DNA from: Lumbricus terrestris
Taxonomy: Eukaryota > Annelida > Clitellata > Crassiclitellata > Lumbricidae
Direction: 5' to 3'
NCBI GenBank assembly: GCA_949752735.1
Contig: OX457040.1
Location: 3,435,225 to 3,499,224 of the forward strand
Length of the DNA: 64,000 nt
The notes beneath the pieces were generated by a model, which saw only the letters and a list, made by a program, of their open reading frames with translations, did not search any database and was not told where the DNA came from. Below are positions 10,150 to 20,481 of the stretch, one piece after another. Numbering within the stretch: the stretch's first letter is position 1; every line of letters starts with the position of its first letter. Position numbers and translations under genes: made by a program.

Positions 10150-10915
10150 CCTATGACTTTGTCTTCGGTGGTGCATGACCTTGGGATGCTCGTGGACTCT
10201 GAACTCACACTTGCATATTATATGCATCAGGTTTGCCGCAGCTGCTACTACCAACTGCGGCAGCTCAGGGTCATTGCTCGCTCTCTGACTTCTAAAGCTG
10301 CAGCTTCTCTTGTCCATGCATTTGTACTGAGCCGCCTCGACCACTGCTCCTCCATCTTTGCTGGTCTCCCGCGGGTTCAGATTGTCTGTCTGTCTCACAC
10401 ACTGTAGTTTAAATCAAATACCTTAGTTGCCGTACGATGTCAGATTGAGAGGTTGGAGAGGGTCCACCGGGATGCCGCACGACTTATTGGATGGTTCACC
10501 AAGTCCAACCGTGTATCCCAATATATGCGCGAGGTCTTGCACTGTCTTCCTTTCCCGCAGCGCATCTCATTTAGAATTGTATCTTTGGTGTGGCGATGCT
10601 TATCAGGTTGGGCACCCTCTTATCTGTGCGAGCTTTGCCTCCCTCGTTCCACTTGCATAGGCCGCCGCGCACTGCGCCCTGCTGTCCATGGTGACTTAAT
10701 GGTTCCTTTCACTCGCTCTGCAACAATGCAGAGACGTTTGTTCTCTGTGGTTGGTCCAACAACCTGGAATGGACTTCCTGTGACTATGCGACACCAACCA
10801 AGCTGTTATTAATTTCACAAACTGTTGAAGACTTTTTTCCGCTTGATCTCGGCCGGGAGCGCCTCTGAGTAGGTATCTGGAAGGGGCGCTATATAAATTA
10901 TGATTGATTGACGAT
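10150..10915 (+). pseudogene. L2-like LINE, C-terminal fragment with 3' tail
   Basis: Frames read SSVVHDLGMLVDSELTLAYY, LRQLRVIARSLTSKAAASLV, HAFVLSRLDHCSSIFAGLPR, then, after a 63-bp interruption, ERVHRDAARLIGW, RISFRIVSLVWRCLSGWAPS and FSVVGPTTWNGLP. These are the post-catalytic C-terminal blocks of L2 LINEs. It ends in GGGAGCGCCTCTGAGTAG, a GGGGCGCTATATAAAT block and a GATTGATTG microsatellite tail. The catalytic RT domain is absent. Arm B (28.9 kb) holds the same fragment without the interruption at 10385-10440. Confidence 0.88.
10378..10447 (+). repeat. 56-bp copied insert flanked by a 7-bp duplication
   Basis: 10385-10440 is identical, base for base, to 7171-7198 joined directly to 9047-9074, i.e. 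the piggyBac target with a single TTAA and no element. The insert is bounded by CAGATTG at 10378-10384 and again at 10441-10447. Removing insert plus one duplicate restores the L2 reading frame (VQIERLERVHRDAARL), and arm B lacks the insert. Confidence 0.93.
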
Positions 10916-11204
10916 TGATTGACTAACTCGCACAATTTCCTATGTGTTGTGATTGCATCAACACTCGTTTGTAAAGGTGTGTGAATCATATACAGGTAGA
11001 CTAAGTGTCAGCTGAACTTCTTTATCATTTCTACGAAATTGAAGATTACTTTGATGGTGTCTTTCGCGTTCTGTAAGTTTCTTCTTTTTATTGCATCGTA
11101 CATTTTCTGCATTGTTACCAACGGCATTTGAAAACATGAGACGAAAACATGAGACGACTTAACCTTTGCAATAGTAAACTACAAAATTGAAATTTACCTT
11201 TAAA

Positions 11205-11300
11205 GATGTCGTGAAACAATGCACAGCGGTATGTTAACTCAATAGTGTAATTAAACACCTCTACTAATTTGCACTACGATTATATATTACTGATCAGTTA
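11205..11300 (+). repeat. Dispersed module copy
   Basis: AAAGATGTCGTGAAACAATG is followed after about 40 bases by TTAAACACCTCTACTAA and then TTATATATTA. The order and spacing are the same as in other copies of the module. The duplicate in arm B is 29868-29965. Confidence 0.75.
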
Positions 11301-11540
11301 TAAAAAAACTTCGAAAGAAGAGAGCTCTGCGAATTCGTAGAACATACATGGATACGGGTCCAAGGCTTTGATAACCCAATAGGAAAGCGCGTTATAAATA
11401 GCCGTGACCTGATTTTTTACTTCCGACGCAGCCCCTTGGGGACTTAACATCTAATAGACATTCTATATTATTATCTAAGATGTCTATGCTGCACGCAGGA
11501 AAGCCATAATTTTTACTTCTGTCTAAATCTTAATAACAAA

Positions 11541-14500
11541 ATGGCTACGGAAAGCAACACTTTTAATTGGCTCCCTGGTAGCTTTCGCAACTGCGTGGTC
11601 CAGTATGAGGCGAAGGACGCTGGTGGATTCGAAGCTACTGTTCGGACAAGCGCAGCGACAAAGGATGATATGAAACAGTGGCTGTGCCAGTTCGAGTTGC
11701 TTACGAAGACGAAATGGCAAGCACGTGCGACATACCCCAACGTGCAGCGACTGGCGTATCGCGCCGATTTTGTCTGCCAGCACAGCTCTTTTAACAAATG
11801 CCAAACAAAGCGCGCTTCGAAAAATTGCAGTTGTCCAGCGAAGATGTCTCAGAAAGTCAATCTCATCACAAAGCGGACGAAACAGGGCAACCCACACATC
11901 AAGGTTTGTCTTCAACTGCCTCCCCAAATCATTTCTCTGTAATCTTCATTACACATTTGGGGTTCTAACTATCTCTCCCGACTTAACCCATTAATTATAT
12001 TGCAAAATCGTGCTATGCGAATAATATATGGTGCCCATTGGAGGTCCAGCTCTGCTCCTCTTTGCATAAATCATATGTTACTGCCTCTACTGAACATCAA
12101 TAGGTTCCAAATATGGGTTATTGTTACTGACGGCTCGGTAGCAGATAAACAATATGGGTGTCACAGATAGGGGCAGAATTAGAGCGGTCTCACCGACGGC
12201 GATCACAGCGGAAATTAGATACCAAGTATTGTTGGTTTGAAACCTCCATTCAAGTGTCCAAACATTGTGTTAAGCATTATTTTTTTAATTCAACAAATAT
12301 TGTTACTTATTTAACAGGAATAAGCATTCATATGTGTGTTTACAATCATAAATCATTACAAAAATAAGCTCTACCACATGTAGTTAACGCGGGTTGCTAG
12401 CGTAGCCTGCCAACACAAGCCCAAGCTTAGCCCACTTGTATGCATTATAGAAATACTTTTAAGCCCAATTTGGTGTATTATTTAGCCTACTTAGACTTAT
12501 TAATATTTATGAAAATATACCTTTTCGTAGTCTTTGACCATTGATTAGTAAGCAAAATAATTGGGCTATCGATCACCGTCGGTGAGACCGCTCTATTCTG
12601 TCTCTATCTGTTACGGCCATATTGTTGATCTGCTACCGAGCTGTCAGTAACATCTACCCAAATATGTCTGTTTATGCATTGCTACCACCAGAGTCTATTG
12701 CCTTACTCTTTCAGTAATTATTTTAATACCGGTTCTACACTTCATGATCATGCTACTAGGCATCTTACCACAGTGAATATGCATGCCTAAAAATTAAACA
12801 ATTCTCAATTGTTCTGTGGTTTGTGAGATTGAGTCATTAAGCAAAGATTATAATAAAATATCTTATTATTAGGTATTGTCTCGTTTATCGCTACTACCTA
12901 ACATTTGGTACCACTTGTTGTGGGTATTGTCTGTAGTCTTCAACTCTTTGTCTGTATTCATTTATAATTCGAATTAGCTTTGCTTTGTCATTCTTTATTA
13001 GTGTAAACAATCTCTGTTTCACCATGCTTATGACTTGTTTTATCTCTCGTTCTTTCTCTCGTTTTGTTGCAGGATGGCTTGCCAGGAGTAATCGAGCTTG
13101 TAAATCAGCACAATCACTCGTCGAACACTGCAGCAGCCCTGCTCCATCTTCCTCCGACTTCCGAATGTCGCATGCTGTTTGAGGCATATTTTGCCAATGG
13201 CATGGGCATATCGGAAGCCACAACGTACCACACGAGCGTACTTGAACTGAGGAGTGACATGAGTGAGATGCTGCTGGCTGATGGGTCAATCAACCCAAAG
13301 TACAGCTCTGTTCGCTGGTGGTACGATGAATGGAGACGTATCATCCTCGGACCTCGGACTGGCACTGCTGTACTTCAGGTTAATAGAAGTCTTTGCACAT
13401 TCTTATCACCAACTTTGTAGCTCTTAAAACTCCAGATACGCTGTATATTATGTTGCAATGATTGTAATTGTAGTTAGAAACTCCTAATGGAGATACCATT
13501 AACCTCTTAGCAAGGAAATCCATGCCTGCAGTCAATCTACGAGAAATTGCATTGAGGTGATCCAGGTCAGGGTGAAATGGGGAGTTCCTCACAATATTAT
13601 GGCTGGTAGAGTGCACAGTTGTATAAAGTATGAACCCAAATGTGAAGTTCATGTTTAACGTTAACCCTGATGCACTTGTATGTGTTTAACGTGACCCTAA
13701 TGCACTTGTAGTGATTATATAGGAAAATACCACTGTTACTTAATTATTGCGCTAGTTGAAGTTCTGAACTCTGTGCAGCTCGATATGGTTTTTTTATACC
13801 AGTAACAATAGCATTACAGTGATCTAATTGATTAGCAACCAATGAGTTCGCTTGAGATATCTTATGAGATACTGAAACAATGCGACAAAAACTAAAATGG
13901 GCGATCGTGCCTTTCGCGTCGCAGGCCCACGCGCCTGGAACAGTTCCATCAACTATCCAGGAAATCAAAACTGAATCAACTTTTAAAAAACAACTGAAGC
14001 TGCACTTGCTCTCGAGCTCATGAAATTTACTCTGACATTTGACATTATGCGTGTAAAGCATCCTAAAAGTGGCTTGCCTCTGACGATGCTATATCAATTG
14101 TCTGAATTACATTACATTACAATGTTGAATTATGTCATGAATGAGAATATATGATGCTTAGTAGCTGCAGCCAAAGACTAATATGAAGAACTTAGTTAAG
14201 TACTATTAAATTACTAATACTGCTTCAGTGACCAGTGAGAGACATTTTAGAATTGAAAACAAGTTCTAAAGGTGTTGCTGTCTTTTTGGCACACTGTAGG
14301 TGTTGGAGGAGAAACTGGAGTCGTACAGAGATCTCGGACATCGTGTCGCACTGCACAAAGATCCTCTGGCTGTTGTCATCGTTACGCCAATCATGCAGCG
14401 TGCCAACACACTCCGAGAAGCCTCACAAATTGTGTTCGTCGACTCAACAGCCAGTTGTGACTGCGAAAATCATTCTCTGACATTTATCTTGGCACCGTGT

Positions 14501-15949
14501 GCTGCTGGAGCGGTTCAACTAGGCATCCTAATCACTGCTGGCCAATCAACTGCTGACTACAGTCTGGCCTTCACTCTGTTCAAGTCAGTTACTGAGCCAG
14601 ATTCTTTTGGGGGTAAGGTCTACCCACTGACATTTATTACTGACGACAGTGAGGCTGAACGAAGTGCTCTGCATGAGGTGTGGCCTGAAAGCAGGACAAG
14701 ACTGTGCTCATTTCATGTCCAGCAGGCTGTCTGGCGTTGGCTATGGGACGGCAAACACAGCATACTAAAGCAGGACCGCAAACTTCTCATGCATTCGTTT
14801 CAGCAATTGGTTCGTATCACAAATGTCGATGATGTCAACAATAAGTATGCACAGGAAATTGATGGCAGCCTTTGGGCAAAGTACCCGCTGTGGAAACAGT
14901 ACATGGTGTCATACTGGGAACGTCGGCATTTGTGGTGCATGGCTTGGAGGGATAATACAATGTTGAGCCACAACACTAATAACTATTGTGAGTCCACAAT
15001 ACGACTCTACAAAGACATTGTACTGGGTAGGTGTAAGGCGTACAACATTGTCACCCTTGTTGACTTCACTTGCACCATTATGGAAGACTATTATCGCAGC
15101 AGACTGCGTCGGTTTTCTCAGGCCCGTGTACACAAGCCTCGACTAATTCTGGAGAGTCTGGTGCGGAAGGCAGCTTACATCCGTCCTGGTGACATTGTTC
15201 ACGTTGATGACGTGTATTTGGTCCCCAGCGAAAAGAACGCCAATGTGCCAATTGAAGATCACAAATTCTACACTGTCAACTGCAACCTGGGCACATGTAC
15301 CTGTGATGCTGCTAAGTCTGGACAGTTTTGCAAGCACCAAGCCGCTGTTTGGACACATAATGGAGCTTGGACGCCGTCAATGCCACCAACTTCTTCTGAG
15401 GATCGCTACCAGATGGCTGTGCTCGCACTCGGTGAGAATGCAGAAGACATTTCATTCTATGCAGACTTCCAGCAGTCTATGGAATCTCAAGCTCCATCCA
15501 TTGAAAGAAGCAATGAGAACGCTAGTTGTTCGTCAGCGACTCGCATGTCAGTAGAATCACCGCCAGAGGTTGCACAGGATGTCACCCCAAATGGCAACAG
15601 CAGCAACTTCAGAGAAGTTGTTGAAAAGATGTGTCAGTTTAATGAACGCTTCCAGTCCGCACCTGCTGCAACAGCAAAGATTTTGAAGCGTTTGAACCAT
15701 GTCACAACAGCAACTCAGTGGAATACTTTCTTGCAAACGCAGGGTGCTGGTGTGAGTTGCGTCTACCGCAGTGGATCGACCATACATGTTCAGCCAACTG
15801 CACTTAGCCGTCGTCGACCTGGTATCACACGAGGCAGCAAACGTATTGCTTCTGGGAGGCCTCCACTGAATGCACGTGAACGTTTCCGTCTCAAGCGTCG
15901 TCATGGTCTCAGTCGCAACATTGCATTGATTCAGCCTAATGCGACCTGA
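11541..15949 (+). CDS. MULE transposase with N-terminal zinc finger and SWIM domain (3 exons)
   Basis: Exons are 11541-11903, 13073-13378 and 14300-15949. Every junction is GT...AG in phase 0, and they join to 772 residues. The N-terminus has a WRKY/GCM1- or FLYWCH-like zinc-ligand pattern: Cys79, Cys87, Cys96, Cys98, with His134/His136 (QHNH) supplied by exon 2. The MULE catalytic triad is visible: Asp271 (FVDST), Asp338/339 (FITDD) and Glu454 (NNYCEST). The family's C-x2-H block (LCSFHVQQAVWRWL) is near 358-371. A SWIM zinc motif follows, C556-x-C558-x8-C567-x-H569, and the basic C-terminus ends RERFRLKRRHG then LSRNIALIQPNAT. No stop or frameshift is present, so it may encode an active cut-and-paste transposase acting on its own ends. 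The first ATG was chosen because it opens the folded N-terminal block. An AATAAA lies at 16953. A domesticated gene is the alternative, but flanking inverted repeats argue against it. Confidence 0.88.
12108..12666. mobile_element. MITE in intron 1 with 8-bp target duplication
   Basis: The element is 12116-12658 (543 bp). Its inverted ends are about 90 bp long, starting GGTTATTGTTACTGACGGCT on the left and, in complement, GGTAGATGTTACTGACAGCT on the right. They continue to the block TAGAGCGGTCTCACCGACGG (left arm about 12180-12199). CAAATATG is duplicated exactly at 12108-12115 and 12659-12666. An 8-bp duplication suggests hAT or a relative, although the terminal bases are not the usual CAG. 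The interior has no transposase. Confidence 0.9.
13660..13713. repeat. Imperfect tandem duplication (about 32 bp) in intron 2
   Basis: GTTTAACGTTAACCCTGATG followed by CACTTGTATGT is repeated at once as GTTTAACGTGACCCTAATG with CACTTGTAGTG. No function is inferred. Confidence 0.7.
13745..14030. pseudogene. Two opposed LINE C-terminal scraps in intron 2
   Basis: On the minus strand (about 13750-13885) the reading IVSVSHKISQANSLVANQLD, HCNAIVTGIKKPY resembles the SRLDYCNALL block of L2/CR1 LINEs. On the plus strand (about 13895-14022) GDRAFRVAGPRAWN, then PSTIQEIKTESTFKKQLKLH with LLSSS resembles the C-terminal GPRVWNSLP block. The opposite orientation suggests 5'-inversion during insertion, or two separate events. 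The junctions with exon 3 (acceptor at 14298-14299) are not disturbed. Confidence 0.6.
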
Positions 15950-18660
15950 AAATGTTGGTCTTGAAACAAATTCTTTTCGGGATAGGTATCAAGGCACAAT
16001 GGTTAAGACCATGGGTTACATGGCGAGAATTGTCATGATTTTGTGGGTTCAATCCCTAGCCTTTTTACATTTAAACTTTATGTTGACTCGGATCAGAAGT
16101 TTCTAATTCTACTTCAATGCCAGTTTGCCTTGGTTTGCTGTTTATTTCACAAATTAATTTTAAGTATAGCTGTTTAGAAAAGTCCTCTTATCACTGTTTC
16201 AAACGAGGCTTTCTTGATTGATAATCTGATTCAGTTATTTTGGAGCCTTGAAATTTTTTATCCTGATTGTTACCTGTGAATAGATAGAGAGCACTGAACT
16301 TTACTGTCAGTGATTAGGGGATTTTCTAGCAAAAGCATGGAACGATTGTGTTGTATTAACCCTTTAATGGTAAGCTGTGTTTACCAAACATTTTAATACT
16401 CTCGTGTTTTCATGCTGCATGTGCAGGTTTTATAAATATACATATACATTAAGCATTTGGGCTGCATACATTTTTAAAATCACTGTCTTTATGATGACTT
16501 CTGAAGCTTTACAAATTAGTCAACTTGTAACTGGTAGCTTCAGTCTCATGTGTGCTTTGCACTTTAAACCACTCTTGTGCTTCTAGTGATCTAAGCAATC
16601 AGTGGGACAGGAAAAATTGTGCACATTTCCTATATTTTCTTGGAAGTTTCTATTATTGTTCGTTTGCATTGTTTATATTGTTGGCTATGATGTGATGGTA
16701 CTGGTGTGCAGGCGAAGATGGTTGAATAGTTGCTGGATTATCCATATAAAGTAAATTATAACAGTGATACTCCTTCATAAATAGACCTGTCGATTGTGCA
16801 CTGTGTGCAGCTGTTGTTGCTGAAGTGTTGCTTGTGTTTTATCATTGAATCAAACATGTTAAGGTTGCAGTGTCAGTAGTTTGCATTGATGCTTTGAAAT
16901 TGATGTGCAGCTTTGATTCATACGTGTTGTGTTGTCCCGTGATCCCATCTTTAATAAATTTGATCTGTGTCTCATTGCTTATCCACCAGTAATAATGTCA
17001 TTGTGGGGCACGGTGGTGTAGTGGTGGCGTCGGCGCCATGGAGCTGGATTATCTACAAGATTTAATGCTGACAATTAATTGTGCACTCTGCACTTTTTTG
17101 TGCCACCTATGTAATTTCAACATAACTGTTGAGTGGCAAGTCATTGATTTGTATTGTTCAATAGTTAGTAACGATGCTGCTATTAGTCCAATCTTAGTGT
17201 TCGTTCTCAATTTTTGCCTGTTTTGGACACCTGTTGCAGTTACAAAAGCGTTTGCCAATTCATATTGCGCTAGATTTGGAACCATATGTATTTTATGAAT
17301 GGTCATGAAGAATTTTTAAAAAATTATATGGCACTTGCTATACTTTGTTTAGTTTGTATAAGGTATAAAATTACATGTTTCAAAAATGTTAAATAGTTGT
17401 CAATGTCCTTTCAGTGGTGCCAGAGACTGCCAGCCTTCAAATCCAGAGGAACCATTGTATCAGAGAAATTAAGACCAATTAGGATTTCACCTAGATACTA
17501 CTAATGACGACAGTAGGACTTGATTGCTGAATCGGCAATAGTTTGGTTGCTTGTCTGTACGCATCATCAAACTCATACTGAAGATTCAAGCCATTGCGAA
17601 GATCAGGTGTGGCACATGCATTTGTGTACCAGCACTCAATGTACAACTTGTCAATTGCATTGAACTCTTGGAGAGCTGACAACTCATGTTTGGTGAGATT
17701 TATTCAGAGTGAAATAAGTAGCTTTTTAACCTTGTTTGTGACCTTGCCATTCATCTAGCTTTAGGGTGGGCTCCAGGGGTATGGAAATGCATCTCGATAA
17801 ACTCATTTTGCATCGAATCCAAACCAGTGTTTAAGAAGCTAGAAAAATTGGGCTGTTAAGTTTTCCAGCAGGTTCATTTGCAGCGGTTCTAATACGGACC
17901 CAGGGTCTTCTGAATCACTTAAAACCCTTGTTTTGTTATGTTGCTAATTAAATCAATAACTTTCATTGATCCTGTAGTACGCAAAACCTTCAAGAATTTA
18001 TTCCCCCCAACTCATCTGATCATCCACTGTTTATTCTCAACCTAAATGACCCACATTAACATCTAGCCTATGATGCCCAATCACACCGTCTGGTAAAGGT
18101 ATGCTACGATTTTTTTACTATCTTTGGAACAACCTCTGACATGACAACCAAAACCACAAACATGATACAATAATGGCAGTGAAACTACTTTAACATAATT
18201 TGGTTAAGAATGGGAGGCCCAGAAGAGATGGATAATCCCGCTAATAGGGCCACCCATTACTCATGTAAAATTTAAAAAATGACAGCACATTCAATTGCCG
18301 GAATATAAAGATCGTTAGGGAGAGAGAAAAATATTAATAAGCAATAGAGTATAACAAGAAAAACAACTCTTAACTAAGGACTTAACTAAGAGCTTGGCGA
18401 AACCACTGAGCAGAGACCCTAACTATTAAATATCAGGAAGTGTTATTGAGTAGATAAATGCGAAGTTTATGCTTAAATAAACTAGTGTTAGGTTAAGAAT
18501 GAAGATATGTAGGGAGAGAGTTCAAACATTGGGGCCATTACATTGTATAGAGAATAGACGAGTGCTAGTATGTGCGTAGGGAAGGTCATAAACAGGTAAT
18601 TTTCTAGTTAAATAAGAGTGGCGATAAGAGGTCAGGTTAAAGAAATCATTAAATACAAGT
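15950..18660. other. Transposon 3' region without further genes
   Basis: No second gene is recognised. A tRNA-like SINE head (GGGGCACGGTGGTGTAGTGG, about 17004-17023) lacks a B box and a tail. The sequence around 17.4-18.6 kb is unclassified. A TTAACCCTTTAATGG motif at about 16356 resembles a piggyBac end, but no partner was found. Confidence 0.45.
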
Positions 18661-18669
18661 GGTCATGGT

Positions 18670-19012
18670 AGTTCTTGTTCATGCCTCACGTTGTATCCTT
18701 GGTTGCGCTCCATCCTACCTGCGCATTCTTTGTCGCCCAGTCTCTGACATTGAAGCGCGTCGGGCCCTTCGCTCTGCTGCGAAGGGGCAACTGCTTGTTC
18801 CACGGACTCGCTTGGCTACCAGACAGCACTGAGCCTTCTCGGTTGTGGGGCCGTCAATCTGGAATGACCTCCCCCTTAACCTCCATCTCCTGAACCTGAC
18901 CAGTCAATCCTTATTCCTTAAGTCGCTTAAATCTTTTTTCTTTTGCCGTGGCTGGGCTGGGAGCGCCTATGAGTAGTTTCTTGAAGGGGCGCTATATAAA
19001 TGCAAATAATGA
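18670..19012 (+). pseudogene. L2-like LINE, C-terminal fragment with 3' tail
   Basis: Reads LGCAPSYLRILCRPVSDIEA, RRALRSAAKGQLLVPRTRLA, AFSVVGPSIWNDLPLNLHLL and SLKSFFFCRGWAGSAYE, the last part of an L2 protein. The tail follows: GGGAGCGCCTATGAGTAG, then TTGAAGGGGCGCTATATAAA and an AATGAATGAA tail. It sits inside the MULE insertion, so it moved after or with it. Confidence 0.82.
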
Positions 19013-19407
19013 ATGAAAAATAATGAATGGTTATAGCGGTACATAAACTCATATTTGTAAGTGTCTAATTTGATCAATTTTTAATAGTTCAAATTCCTTG
19101 AGGTAAATAGCGGCCTTTTCCAACCCTTCCTAGAGCTGATTCTTTTTCCAGAAGTTTTATTATGCGAATGTTGTATAACTTTGCATGAATATTTTCTATT
19201 ATTTATTTTCTCTGTAAATTACTGTGCGTTTGCTTGTGATCTATTAAAGAATATTCTTACTTACTTACTTTTATACTTTTTAATTGGTGATATATTTACT
19301 TACTCACCTACGAAAGTTACAAATGAGGTCACGCTATTTATAACTGGCTTTCCTATTGGCCTATCGAAACCATGGACCCGTATCCATGTATGGTCTACGA
19401 ATTCGCG

Positions 19408-19500
19408 AGAGCTCTTAAGTGCTGTAATATGCCGAGCAAATTTCTGTCCAGGGTAACGGCCTCTGTTGTCATAGACCCTGGTCAAATCGGATCCATCCAT
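19408..19500 (+). repeat. Short GGATCCATCC-ended SINE-like repeat (copy 1)
   Basis: About 90 bp beginning CTCTTAAGTGCTGTAATATG and passing through GTCCAGGGTAACGGCCTCTG to CAAATCGGATCCATCCAT. Copy 2 at 37151-37246 is almost identical and has a target duplication that proves insertion. Here the 5' end overlaps the outer end of the MULE inverted repeat at AGAGCTCTTAAG. Confidence 0.8.
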
Positions 19501-19512
19501 CGATTACCGTGT

Positions 19513-19985
19513 TATAGTACATCTAACTCTGTACGAGTCAGACAGGTTAGGGTAAAACAGTCATTGGGCAAAGAATATTACATCTGAAAACAACATAATT
19601 TTTTGATGGGCGTTGCTATTTCGAATTCAGAGATTCAAAATCTCGGGCTAGCACGGTCCGTCCACGGGGACCTAAATGGCGTGGCGTCCATTCAAACGGA
19701 CGAGCGATGGTGAAGGATCTCACTGTCGAGGCCATAGACAGCCGCTATATAAAAATCTGATTACATTCACATTTTATTTTAGTAGACTTTAGTTACGGTA
19801 TTTATCAGAAAATTCATCTGAATGACAGAAAGGAACACAACGTACAGAAAAATGTCATTTAAATCCGAATTAGAGTAAATTCATTCATTCATTCATTCAT
19901 TCATTCATTCATTCATTCCGAAAACTTATATAGCGCCCCTTCAAGAAGCCTACTCAGAGGCGCTCCCTGCCCAGCCACGGCTAAA
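19513..19985 (+). repeat. Segmental duplication arm A (right part) with (ATTC)n and L2 tail
   Basis: 19513-19870 follows arm B from about 29975 (GACAGGTTAGGGTAAAACAG, GAGAAAATTCATCTGAATGA-like blocks). It ends in a (ATTC)n run (about 19878-19917) that forms the tail of a minus-strand L2 3' end (TATAGCGCCCCTTCAAG, CTCAGAGGCGCTCCC). Only about 70 bp of LINE remain. Confidence 0.75.
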
Positions 19986-20059
19986 AAGATAGTTAAATAA
20001 CAAATTACCACTAAACTATCGACTTGCGGTTTAAAACTGTCGTCGAATGTAATCCCTCT

Positions 20060-20335
20060 TGACTTCAACTTTGATGCCATAAGATGTCGTTGAACCATAG
20101 AAAGCTGGTGCAGTAATAATATGCTTTCAATGACAGCCGCGAGATGTCGATAAGCCATTTTAAAGTCAATGAAGTAATTATTATTCATCGTGTGGAAATT
20201 TACGCGGCATCTACTTCGTCGTCTCTGTCTACCGTAAGATGTCGCAGGAAGCAATGGAAGGCGCATGCTAAGTTTAGAGTGGCATTAAACACCTCTGATA
20301 GATGGTTTACAATAATTATTATAAGTATTAATTTG
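20060..20335 (+). repeat. Dispersed module copy with three AAGATGTCG boxes
   Basis: TAAGATGTCGTTGAACC (20080s), CGAGATGTCGATAAGCC (20140s) and GTAAGATGTCGCAGG (20230s) precede TTAAACACCTCTGATAG (about 20286) and TTATTATAAG. The block is colinear with 26400-26650, so the ancestral unit is at least 250 bp and contains several related boxes. Confidence 0.75.
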
Positions 20336-20397
20336 AGGTAAATAAAATAAATGGGTTCGAGTTATTGATATATGTCGGTTGGGTTAGCGCAACAGAC

Positions 20398-20481
20398 TTA
20401 ACACGTTGACCGCCCAGTACGAGTTAACTCGTACTGGCTGCAGTCATTTAACATGGCGTGTAGGCGGTCAATGTGTTTTAA
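20398..20481. mobile_element. Tiny TTAA-flanked palindrome element
   Basis: TTAA at 20398-20401 and 20478-20481 enclose near-perfect inverted ends (CACGTTGACCGCC, and in complement CACATTGACCGCC) plus a perfect 22-bp palindrome at 20415-20436 centred on GTTAAC. TTAA duplication with CAC ends is seen in some piggyBac relatives, so this may be a deletion derivative of about 80 bp. Confidence 0.65.

Larger units (their letters stand above)
9505..11300 (+). repeat. Segmental duplication, arm A (left part)
   Basis: This block (SINE, a 0.4-kb spacer, the L2 C-terminal pseudogene and a 0.4-kb tail) is colinear with 28219-29965 at roughly 85-90 percent identity by eye. Arm A continues at 19513-19930 after an insertion of about 8.2 kb, where it matches 29975-30250. 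The SINE part has a further copy at 25835-26280. Arm B is therefore a reference for what arm A looked like before the insertion. Confidence 0.85.
11301..19512 (+). mobile_element. MULE (Mutator-like) transposon insertion of about 8.2 kb
   Basis: Inverted repeats of about 90 bp lie at 11327-11411 and 19327-19412: the left one reads GAGCTCTGCGAATTCGTAGA and CATGGATACGGGTCC, and the right one carries their complements. Between them is an intact transposase gene. Relative to arm B the whole block is extra sequence: the flanks resume as GATCAGTTAT on the left (about 11300) and GTTATAGTACATCTAA on the right (about 19514). No 9-bp duplication is visible at the inverted repeats, perhaps because a short GGATCCATCC-ended repeat abuts the right end. 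Later insertions inside include a MITE and L2 fragments. Confidence 0.75.

Noticed and set aside
16355..16370. TTAACCCTTTAATGG as a piggyBac end
   Set aside because: No inverted partner with TTAA was found within several kilobases.
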